Position numbers and translations under genes: made by a program
Assembly: GCA_035267045.1 (NCBI GenBank)
Contig: DATFMH010000037.1
Coordinates: 1-16,403, forward strand
Length of the DNA stretch: 16,403 nt
From: DATFMH01 sp035267045
Lineage (GTDB): Bacteria; Bacteroidota; Rhodothermia; Balneolales; DATFMH01
Reading direction: 5' to 3'
Shown: one piece after another, positions 7,870-13,396 of the stretch
Position numbering within the stretch: position 1 is the first letter of the stretch
Layout of the letters: the number at the start of each line of letters is the position of its first letter
The notes under the pieces: model-generated
Database searches by the model: none
What the model saw: the letters and a program-made list of their open reading frames with translations, nothing else
Told to the model about the DNA's origin: nothing

Positions 7870-7906
7870 AAAAAAGCCCTGCATATTTACATGCAGGGCT
7901 TTTTTT
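7870..7906 (+). terminator. Intrinsic terminator of the outer-membrane gene
   Basis: AGCCCTGCAT and ATGCAGGGCT form a perfect 10-bp stem around the loop ATTTAC (7885-7890), with an A-run before and a T-run after. It begins 18 bases after the stop codon. With A/T runs on both sides it may also work for transcripts on the minus strand. Confidence 0.95.
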
Positions 7907-8032
7907 GTCAAAATTATTTTTGGGTAAAAAGTAAATGTCTTTCAACACCCCGTTTCAAAGTACTACCCGGGAAAAAATATAATTGAATTGTTTAATGATT
8001 TTTTTCCGTTTTTCCCTGTATCGTTATATTAT

Positions 8033-8227
8033 TTTTCAACGATGTACCCGATAAGCTTTAGTATCTCGTTATGTCACCCCGGGACGTAATGTACCCCGGG
8101 ATGCTTTGCGTCACGTCATGTTTTATGAGTAATGGAAGAGGGGTGCTATCCTGTGAGTGGACACAGAGTGTCCGCTTGTTCATTACGAGACAGAGTCTCG
8201 TAACGAGATAACTACTTTTCAACGATG
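8033..8227. mobile_element. Small non-coding inverted-repeat element (MITE-like) with flanking direct repeats
   Basis: TTTTCAACGATG occurs exactly twice, at 8033-8044 and 8216-8227. Just inside are inverted ends TATCTCGTTA (8062-8071) and TAACGAGATA (8201-8210). The interior holds two hairpins with the same AGA loop: GGACAC-AGA-GTGTCC (8159-8173) and TTACGAGAC-AGA-GTCTCGTAA (8183-8203). It also has two copies of ACCCCGGGA, near 8076-8084 and 8093-8101. No coding region is credible. This layout fits a non-autonomous mobile element or REP-type cluster. The 12-bp flanks could be a target duplication, though the inverted ends do not abut them. The hairpins may also end transcription of the regulator gene on the minus strand. 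Confidence 0.6.
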
Positions 8228-8254
8228 ATCTTAAAAAGCTGTGTAACACGCATT

Positions 8255-8914
8255 CTATTTGGTCGGTTTTAAATCATACGAACAGGAATAATTACCATCC
8301 GGTATATAACTCACCCGGTTCAATTCCGCATTCAATAGATTTTTAAAAAACATTGCTTCCAGCTTACACGGCAATTTAGTTTCTTTAATGGTTTCTGAAA
8401 ACGGACAATTACATTCGTTTACCATGATATGTTCATTTTCAACAGTTATTTCAGGCATAAAACCTTGCTCTTCCAACAGGTTCTGCAGAATAGACAATTT
8501 ATTCTTGAGGGAGTCATCATCAGAACGATTCAGGTGAAATTGCACTTCTTCCAATCGATCATTCCAGAAATTCTCAAAAAACTCACTGATCAAATCCTGA
8601 TGATCATTTCTTTTCAGAAAGCGCAGAAGATCACGTAGAATCTTTGAGTCGTGCGAAGGGAAAAGATTATGGCCTGTTTGAGTTAAATGGAAGAATAACT
8701 CCGGCCGGCCGCGTCCCTCTCTTTTAGCATATCGTTCTATATAGCCGTCTTTCTCAAGAATCGTCAAATGTTCCCGAATGGTTGTTTTCGACAATTCTGT
8801 CTTATCAACAGCCTGTTTAAGCGTTACTTCACCTTGTTTTTTGATCAGATTAAGAAGACGGCTCTGCGAATCCTTTTCTTTTAACATTTTAAAATCCATT
8901 GAAAATTTCTGCAT
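8255..8914 (-). CDS. SufR-like winged-helix regulator with C-terminal cysteine cluster
   Basis: A 219-residue transcription regulator. Residues about 14-75 form a winged helix-turn-helix (recognition part near TELSKTTIREHLTILEKDG, wing near REGRGRPEL). The C-terminal half carries Cys168, Cys170, Cys183 and Cys211 in ECNCPF, LPCK and YSCSY. The Cys170-x12-Cys183 spacing and the CPF element resemble SufR-family repressors, which sense Fe-S status through a bound cluster. I infer that this protein also binds an Fe-S cluster and so could respond to oxygen, iron or NO. It is divergent from the DUF2249 gene, and an inverted repeat lies 13 bases upstream of its start, which suggests self-regulation. 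Other ATGs at residues 6 and 10 are possible starts. DNA-binding regulator: sure; Fe-S sensing: likely, not shown. Confidence 0.88.
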   Translation of the reverse strand: MQKFSMDFKMLKEKDSQSRLLNLIKKQGEVTLKQAVDKTELSKTTIREHLTILEKDGYIERYAKREGRGRPELFFHLTQTGHNLFPSHDSKILRDLLRFLKRNDHQDLISEFFENFWNDRLEEVQFHLNRSDDDSLKNKLSILQNLLEEQGFMPEITVENEHIMVNECNCPFSETIKETKLPCKLEAMFFKNLLNAELNRVSYIPDGNYSCSYDLKPTK

Positions 8915-8926
8915 TAATTATAGATC

Positions 8927-8945
8927 AAATTAAGGAATTTAATTT
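8927..8945. promoter_or_regulatory. Inverted repeat before the SufR-like gene, possible operator
   Basis: AAATTAA (8927-8933) and TTAATTT (8939-8945) form a 7-bp inverted repeat around GGAAT, 13 bases upstream of the regulator's start codon. The left arm contains AATTAAG, also found in the second palindrome at 8991-9014. This suggests one regulator reads both sites, probably the adjacent gene product. The region is AT-rich, so chance is not excluded. Confidence 0.45.
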
Positions 8946-8990
8946 AACAGAACAATATTAACGGTAAATACCGATTTTATATTTTTTATT

Positions 8991-9014
8991 AATTAAGATT
9001 ATTGTATCTTAATT
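8991..9014. promoter_or_regulatory. Perfect 9-bp inverted repeat in the divergent promoter region, possible operator
   Basis: AATTAAGAT (8991-8999) and ATCTTAATT (9006-9014) are perfect inverted copies around TATTGT. The right arm overlaps TATCTTAA, which resembles a -7 element, so a bound repressor would block transcription toward the DUF2249 gene. It lies between the regulator and its presumed target, the usual place for an operator. Site and symmetry are seen; the binding protein is inferred. Confidence 0.55.
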
Positions 9015-9022
9015 CCGCACAG

Positions 9023-9086
9023 AGATGAACCCCGGTAATAAATTATTCAATTATGTTGGTCGCATACAGCCGGGGTTCTCTTTTTT
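9023..9086 (+). terminator. Terminator-like hairpin in the leader of the DUF2249 gene (possible attenuator)
   Basis: GAACCCCGG (9027-9035) and CCGGGGTTC (9070-9078) form a perfect 9-bp stem. It extends by AGA/TCT across one bulged T and is followed by six T's (9081-9086). The 34-base loop is long. It sits about 39 bases before the DUF2249 start and downstream of the putative operator, with no gene of its own before it. It could be a conditional attenuator or the end of a short leader RNA. Confidence 0.6.
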
Positions 9087-9124
9087 AGAGCAAAGAGTTA
9101 TTTACCTTTTAAAAATAGAGTGTT

Positions 9125-9412
9125 ATGTCACAAACAGAAATAAATGAATTAGATGCCCGGGTAATTCCGCCGGTAGATAAACATCCCACCATTTTCAGGA
9201 CTTTTGATGCATTGGCAAATGGTGATTCTTTTGTTTTGATCAATGATCATGATCCGAAACCCCTTCATTATCAATTTGAAGCGGAACGGACCGATGAGTA
9301 TAAGTGGGAATACCTCGAAAGAGGTCCGGAAGTATTTCGTATTGAAATAAGCCGAATCGCTGAAGCCAAAGTTACAGGGGAAAGAAGTACTCCTTCATGT
9401 GGCTGCCATTAA
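9125..9412 (+). CDS. DUF2249 domain protein with C-terminal CGCH tail
   Basis: A 95-residue soluble protein of the DUF2249 family. The family core is plain: NELDARVIPP (8-17), the HPTIF and FDAL elements (about 20-29), and LINDHDPKPLHYQFE near 38-52, followed by a beta-rich part ending about residue 80. The last residues, PSCGCH, add two Cys and a His that could bind a metal or Fe-S cluster. Family members often occur with Fe-S assembly factors, hemerythrin-type proteins and nitrogen-oxide genes, but no reaction is established. It is the first gene after the regulated promoter and is followed by its own terminator, so it may be expressed apart from the DUF59 gene 367 bases downstream. Confidence 0.88.
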   Translation: MSQTEINELDARVIPPVDKHPTIFRTFDALANGDSFVLINDHDPKPLHYQFEAERTDEYKWEYLERGPEVFRIEISRIAEAKVTGERSTPSCGCH

Positions 9413-9445
9413 CCATTAAATGACTAAGTTTCTTCCTCGAACTTT

Positions 9446-9486
9446 ACCGGTGCGAACCATAATAAGGTTCGTGCCGGTTTGGTTTT
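9446..9486 (+). terminator. Intrinsic terminator after the DUF2249 gene
   Basis: ACCGGTGCGAACC (9446-9458) pairs with GGTTCGTGCCGGT (9466-9478) with one G-T type mismatch around a 7-base loop. The following tail TTTGGTTTT is T-rich. It lies 33 bases after the stop codon. Confidence 0.85.
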
Positions 9487-9495
9487 AATAACACC

Positions 9496-9658
9496 AGGAG
9501 TCTGTCGAATTTAAATAAATCTACGGCAAACTCATCAGATCTGGCCATATTCCGCGCTCCTTTTCGTTAAATGGAACCACTATTCGCCTTAAAAGACCCG
9601 AAAGCTGTCTCACTCTGACAAATTTTTCGTTATGATTTCCTAAGTCCGACAGCCTCCT
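9496..9658. repeat. 163-bp element bounded by 18-bp imperfect terminal inverted repeats
   Basis: The left end (9496-9513, AGGAGTCTGTCGAATTTA) and the inverted right end (9641-9658, AGGAGGCTGTCGGACTTA when reversed) match at 15 of 18 positions. The interior holds no gene. A 68-residue minus-strand frame crosses it but starts outside the element and has no family features. The layout fits a remnant or non-autonomous derivative of an insertion sequence. It separates the DUF2249 terminator from the DUF59 operon. No clear target-site duplication was found. Confidence 0.6.
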
Positions 9659-9779
9659 ATAGTTCGGGTTTGTGAGTGGTAAAGTGTTTGAGTTAATTGT
9701 TGTTGGCTGTTGGTGGTTTATTGCCAATTATCGATTTAAGAATTTTATAACCTATATCAATTAAGGTGTAATATAGCTT

Positions 9780-10085
9780 ATGGAAGCTGAAGGAAAAATC
9801 AATCGAAAATTAATTGCCGATCGTTTAAAACTGGTATTAGACCCGGAGGTGGGGTTAAATATTATTGATCTTGGATTGGTCTACGATATTGAATATAGTA
9901 AAACTACGGTAAAAGTTACCGTATCGATGACCACTATGGGATGCCCCATGACCCGTTATATCCGCATGAGCATTGAAAATGTATTATTAAAAATACCAGG
10001 TATCAAACAACCCGAAGTTGAAATAATTTGGTCTCCTGCATGGTCGCCGGAAATGATTAATCCCGGAGTTATGGCAAGGAGATGA
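9780..10085 (+). CDS. DUF59/MIP18-type Fe-S cluster assembly factor (SufT/PaaD-like)
   Basis: A 101-residue protein of the DUF59 family, whose members help build or transfer Fe-S clusters. Core motifs are DPEVGLNIIDLGLVYDI at 21-37 and MTTMGCPM around 50-57, with the conserved Cys55. The C-terminal WSPAWSPEMI is the usual family ending. It is a single-domain form with no SufT-type N-terminal extension, so the name PaaD-like or SufT-like is by fold only. The stop overlaps the next start as ATGA, so it is translationally coupled to the NnrS-like membrane gene. That pairing suggests it supports Fe-S or metal loading linked to those membrane proteins or to the SufR-like regulator; this is inference. 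Confidence 0.9.
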   Translation: MEAEGKINRKLIADRLKLVLDPEVGLNIIDLGLVYDIEYSKTTVKVTVSMTTMGCPMTRYIRMSIENVLLKIPGIKQPEVEIIWSPAWSPEMINPGVMARR

Positions 10086-11188
10086 GTAAGACTTTTAATT
10101 GGAAATTACCACTTTTGCTTTTTCTGGCGATTGTGTCATTGATCGCCGGAATGTTCGGGGGGCTCCATCGCATGGGGTTTATCCTTCCTCAAAAATTAAA
10201 TTATCTTTCTGCAAATCACGGTCCTTTAATGGTGGGTGGATTCCTGGGAACACTAATAACCCTGGAACGTGCTGTTGCCCTTGAACATAAATGGGGATTT
10301 ATAGCCCCGGTCATGGCCGGTATAGCAGCTATTCTTTTATGGACAAATATGTATGTTTACATCGGCATGTGGCTTTTAATTGGCTCAAGTCTGGTGTTAT
10401 TGATCATGTACGGATACATTTTGTCAGTACAGCCAAGTTTGCATTCACTGGTTATGTCGATAGGTGGATTATTATGGTTTTCAGGAAATATTATGTGGTT
10501 GAATTACATACCATTTGGTTTTATTGCTAATTTCTGGGCCGGTTTCCTGATTCTCACAATTGTTGGTGAACGCATTGAATTGAGCCGGATGACACTGCAG
10601 GCAAAACGTCCCCGGGTTCTCATGCTCATCATAACCATGATATATACTGTCGGATTGTTTCTGACACTCGTAGATTTGAGTTTAGGAGTATATGTTTTTT
10701 CAATTTCTCTTGTAGGAATGGCTTTATGGCTATTTACGTATGATATGGCCAGAATAACAATTAAGGCCGCAGATTTACCCCGATATATTGCCGTTTGCCT
10801 GTTGACCGGTTATTTCTGGCTTGGATTGAGTGGTGTTTTTTCCATCTTATACCTGTATTTCCCCATTCATTTGATGTATGATGCCATGCTGCATTCCATC
10901 TTCCTCGGATTTGTTTTTAGCATGATATTCGCTCATGCCCCGGTGATTTTTACCAGTATTATTGGGATCGAAATAGGATACAAACCTTCTTTTTACATGC
11001 ATTATCTCTTACTTCATATATCGCTTGTTATTCGAATTGCAGGTGATCTCATGGAGAGGCCGGATATTCGTTTGCTGGGTGGAATATTGAATGTAACAGC
11101 CATTTTGTTATTTCTCTTCAATACAATAAGTGCTATAATACATTCCATCAGAACAGGTTCCGCAGCACGGGCTAAAGCAATGGATTAA
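10082..11188 (+). CDS. Multi-pass NnrS-like membrane protein
   Basis: A 368-residue, very hydrophobic protein with about ten to twelve predicted helices and no large soluble domain. Two His-led helix motifs stand out: ANHGPLMVGGFLGTLI (His46) and LHSIFLGFVFSMIFAHAP (His271, His285). Others include His121, His297 and His302. This spaced His-x(n)-Gly pattern resembles NnrS, a heme- and copper-containing membrane family linked to NO stress in denitrifiers, and more loosely heme-copper oxidase helices. I could not confirm family membership, so the call is by resemblance and context. Its start overlaps the DUF59 stop by 4 bases, and the CopD-like gene begins 2 bases after its stop, so the three form one operon. 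Confidence 0.7.
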   Translation: MSKTFNWKLPLLLFLAIVSLIAGMFGGLHRMGFILPQKLNYLSANHGPLMVGGFLGTLITLERAVALEHKWGFIAPVMAGIAAILLWTNMYVYIGMWLLIGSSLVLLIMYGYILSVQPSLHSLVMSIGGLLWFSGNIMWLNYIPFGFIANFWAGFLILTIVGERIELSRMTLQAKRPRVLMLIITMIYTVGLFLTLVDLSLGVYVFSISLVGMALWLFTYDMARITIKAADLPRYIAVCLLTGYFWLGLSGVFSILYLYFPIHLMYDAMLHSIFLGFVFSMIFAHAPVIFTSIIGIEIGYKPSFYMHYLLLHISLVIRIAGDLMERPDIRLLGGILNVTAILLFLFNTISAIIHSIRTGSAARAKAMD

Positions 11189-11190
11189 TA

Positions 11191-11700
11191 ATGAGAGTTC
11201 TATTATATCATATTTCGGTTTTTATCCACATTATTTCCGCCATGGTATGGGTTGGTGGTATTCTTTTTATGGTACTGGTGATTGTACCGCTACTTCGTAA
11301 AAAAGATTTAAAAAGCAGTGCCGCAACACTGGTACAGAAAGTTGGTGTTCAATTTCGCCTGGTGGGCTGGATCAGTCTTATATTATTATTGATAACCGGC
11401 ATCTTTAATCTCGGTTTTCGCGGCTATCATTGGTCTGATTTATGGTCGGGTGCCTTATGGCAGGGATCTTTCGGCCATATTCTGGCAGTGAAACTATTAT
11501 TTGTGAGTTTAATCTATCTTATCAGCGCTGTTCATGATTTTTATATCGGCCCCAAAGCAACAGAACTATGGCAAGAGGATCCGGCATCACCGAAAGCTAA
11601 AAAACTGAGAAAAGCAGCAAGCTGGATAGGACGCCTGAACCTTATATTTGCCCTGATCGTTGTATTTGAAGCCATATCGTTGGTTCGCGGGCCGGCATGA
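11191..11700 (+). CDS. CopD-like four-helix membrane protein
   Basis: A 169-residue membrane protein with helices near 7-34, 55-75, 92-115 and 143-163. The N terminus HISVFIHIISAMVWVGGILF has His7 and His13 followed by W-V-G-G, typical of CopD/DUF4149-type domains; further His are at 80, 96 and 115. CopD-like proteins are tied to copper handling, and bis-His positions across helices would also suit b-type heme. Which of these applies cannot be told from the sequence. A Lys/Glu-rich cytoplasmic loop (about 120-140) divides helices 3 and 4. It follows the NnrS-like gene by 2 bases and is clearly co-transcribed. Confidence 0.78.
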   Translation: MRVLLYHISVFIHIISAMVWVGGILFMVLVIVPLLRKKDLKSSAATLVQKVGVQFRLVGWISLILLLITGIFNLGFRGYHWSDLWSGALWQGSFGHILAVKLLFVSLIYLISAVHDFYIGPKATELWQEDPASPKAKKLRKAASWIGRLNLIFALIVVFEAISLVRGPA

Positions 11701-11884
11701 ATCAGCGATCAGTTAACAGTAATCAGAAAACAGATATTTATCGGCAAATTGCGCAACACAGATTAAATATAAGCAGGGCGCAAAGAGCATAGCGCTAAGC
11801 GAAGGGAGTAATTAAGAGTTACCCTTACATAATATACCCAATAACTTAATATACTTATTAACTCTAACACTCTAACACTATCTC
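11701..11884. other. Spacer with decayed repeat text and a short tandem repeat
   Basis: No gene is seen. The text is built of degenerate short words: ATCAGCGATCAG and AACAGTAATCAG near the start, ACACAGATTAAAT near 11757, GGCGCAAAGAGCATAGCGC near 11769, and an exact 8-bp tandem ACTCTAAC at 11861-11876. No terminator or good promoter is evident, so transcription may run through into the next two genes. Confidence 0.5.
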
Positions 11885-12331
11885 ATGCCCAAACTCAGTC
11901 GATGGTTTATTAAAACAGGAATTATTTATCTCGTGTTTGCCCTGTTTATGGGTATCGGGATGGAGTTTCCGAATATCTCTCTCCTGAGTACTTATATGGT
12001 AAATCTGTTCCCGTCATTCTATCATGCTTTGGCTGTAGGATGGATCACTCAGCTCATTTTTGGAGTGGCTTATTGGATGTTTCCCCGGTATTCGAAAGAA
12101 GAGCCGCGCGGTAAGGAATCACTGGGGTGGTTGGTATATATATTTATAAATGCAGGTCTAATTATGCGGGTAATTTTTGAACCGATAAATGGCTCCGGCC
12201 ACAGATCAATGTTGGTGATGACCGCTTTGGTAATATCAGCTATATTGCAGTGGTTAGCCGGTTTGTTATTCGCTGTTAATACCTGGAGCCGGGTGAAAGG
12301 CAGAAATAAGAAAAACAGAAAGAGAGCGTGA
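11885..12331 (+). CDS. Mini membrane protein resembling a NorB/cbb3 subunit I fragment (first of tandem pair)
   Basis: A 148-residue protein with four predicted helices (about 10-26, 43-64, 79-97, 108-131) and a very basic tail. Helix 2 carries His47, Gly52-Trp53 and GVAYWMFPR at 60-68. This pattern recalls the second helix of nitric oxide reductase NorB and cbb3 oxidase subunit I, where a His binds low-spin heme b and the helix ends in an aromatic-Pro motif. The spacing His to Trp is one residue off from NorB, so a heme role is only a suggestion. Full-length catalytic subunits have twelve or more helices; this is a stand-alone small form, not a truncation, since start and stop are clean and a paralogue follows at once. 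No good ribosome site is visible. Confidence 0.78.
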   Translation: MPKLSRWFIKTGIIYLVFALFMGIGMEFPNISLLSTYMVNLFPSFYHALAVGWITQLIFGVAYWMFPRYSKEEPRGKESLGWLVYIFINAGLIMRVIFEPINGSGHRSMLVMTALVISAILQWLAGLLFAVNTWSRVKGRNKKNRKRA

Positions 12332-12332
12332 G

Positions 12333-12749
12333 ATGCCCGAATTGAGTGTTAAAGTGATCCGGTTATCACTGATCTATCTTGTTCTTGGTTTCACACTGGG
12401 TGCCTTTCTGCTGGTCAATAAAGCAACAAATATCGATCCTCAAATTTGGAGGCTATTACCTGTACATATCGAAATAATCGTTTTCGGCTGGGTCATGCAT
12501 TTAGTGATGGGTGTCGCGTATTGGAGTTTCCCGCGTTTTTTTGAGATGCCCAAAAGGGGTAATGCATTGTTTAACTGGTCGATGATCATATTATTAAATG
12601 TTGGGATATGGATGACTATATTTGGGGACCTGGCATTTTCATCCAACATGTTACCATTCATCGGACGTATTCTCGAAGCGATCGGTTTCGTAGGCTTTTT
12701 TGTCCTGATATGGCAGCGAACGCGATCCCCACAAGCCAGACATGATTAG
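12333..12749 (+). CDS. Mini membrane protein resembling a NorB/cbb3 subunit I fragment (second of tandem pair)
   Basis: A 138-residue, four-helix paralogue of the preceding protein, starting one base after its stop. The two align without gaps over the first 68 residues: MP-x-LS at the start, IYLV at 14-17, Gly52-Trp53 and GVAYW-x-FPR at 60-68. Here helix 2 has His45, two residues earlier than His47 in the partner, plus His56 within the helix. The pair probably arose by duplication and may work as a heterodimer, perhaps sharing a heme between the two helix-2 histidines; that is inference. The family is widespread as small proteins of unknown function, as far as I recall, sometimes annotated as cbb3 oxidase subunit I. 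Confidence 0.78.
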   Translation: MPELSVKVIRLSLIYLVLGFTLGAFLLVNKATNIDPQIWRLLPVHIEIIVFGWVMHLVMGVAYWSFPRFFEMPKRGNALFNWSMIILLNVGIWMTIFGDLAFSSNMLPFIGRILEAIGFVGFFVLIWQRTRSPQARHD

Positions 12750-12834
12750 TTTAACACCTCAGATTTACGTGAATTAATGCGGAATACGGGAGACCGCAGG
12801 ACGGAGATCGGAAGACGGATTTACGTTTATACCC

Positions 12835-12862
12835 GTAGGAACATGCCATGGCACATCCCTGC
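12835..12862. repeat. Degenerate palindrome centred on CCATGG
   Basis: A 28-base near-palindrome, GTAGGAACATG-CCATGG-CACATCCCTGC, in which most arm positions pair once G-T pairs are allowed. It looks like an eroded copy of a perfect REP-type sequence. Confidence 0.45.
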
Positions 12863-12909
12863 CGCTTATGACCTTCATTAGTTTACAATTGCTATAAGGT
12901 TTCCAGGCG

Positions 12910-12945
12910 TTGTTAGATTTCTCCATTTCGGCCGAAAAGACAGAT
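12910..12945. repeat. REP-like intergenic repeat with TTTCGGCCGAAA core
   Basis: A 12-bp perfect palindrome TTTCGGCCGAAA (12926-12937) sits in the context GATTTCTCCATTTCGG then CCGAAAAGACAGAT. The wording resembles short dispersed repeats common between genes in Bacteroidota and Chlorobi genomes; that match is from memory. A partial second copy of the core, TTCGGCCGAGA, is at about 13137-13147. Confidence 0.5.
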
Positions 12946-13178
12946 ACCAATGTGTTTACTGTATTTGTTATAATCGCAGATTAAAAGGATGAAAGGATGA
13001 ACGCGGATCGGTTGGTGTTGTATCAATAGTGGGTTAAAAATTGTAATCTTCAAATCCGTTAATCCAACAAATCTCAATTCTGACTTATCGGGTCATTAAT
13101 AGCATTTTTCTTTCAATTAGAATCCGGATGGGACGATTCGGCCGAGATTATTTTCAAGGATTTAAACGATAGGACAGA

Positions 13179-13260
13179 TGGGCTCCACCTTCAAGGTGGC
13201 GTCCATCTAATCCGGCAAGAAGCTTTACCAGGTGGACGCCACTTTTTTAAGTGGAGCCCA
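13179..13260. repeat. 82-base nested palindrome (dumbbell-forming)
   Basis: Outer arms TGGGCTCCAC (13179-13188) and GTGGAGCCCA (13251-13260) pair perfectly, as do inner arms GTGGCGTCCA (13196-13205) and TGGACGCCAC (13233-13242). The pieces between outer and inner arms also fold locally: CCACCTT-C-AAGGTGG on the left and CCACTT-TTTT-AAGTGG on the right. The sequence can therefore form one long hairpin or two side hairpins. Confidence 0.75.
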
Positions 13261-13396
13261 CCAAAAATAATTATTCTGATTTCTGAATTCTACATTCTGT
13301 ACTCACTTCCTTAATACACTCAATATCCTAATAACTCAATAACTTTTAAATTATCTGCGATAATCCGCCAAATCCGCGTTGTCCGCATTCTATAAT

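Larger units (their letters stand above)
12750..13396. other. 647-base gene-free region rich in palindromic repeats
   Basis: This stretch between two convergent transcription units holds no credible gene on either strand. It contains three separate palindromic elements (12835-12862, 12910-12945, 13179-13260). It also has degenerate short-word arrays: repeated GACGGA-like words near 12787-12820, AATAACTCAATA-like text near 13313-13345, and TCCGC-based text at 13353-13388. None of the three palindromes looks like a standard intrinsic terminator for either flanking gene. Confidence 0.6.

Noticed and set aside
8058..8249. 63-codon minus-strand frame
   Set aside because: It lies wholly inside the inverted-repeat element and reads through its hairpins; the product has no recognisable features.
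9025..9147. 40-codon leader frame upstream of the DUF2249 gene
   Set aside because: No ribosome site and no conserved features; it overlaps the real start in another frame. It is mentioned only as a test of the attenuator idea.
9521..9727. 68-codon minus-strand frame, possible transposase scrap
   Set aside because: It starts outside the 163-bp inverted-repeat element and shows no transposase motif; most likely chance.
12787..12820. GACGGA-type repeated words, considered as a CRISPR or satellite
   Set aside because: Units are irregular in length and sequence, with no spacer structure; only low-complexity text.
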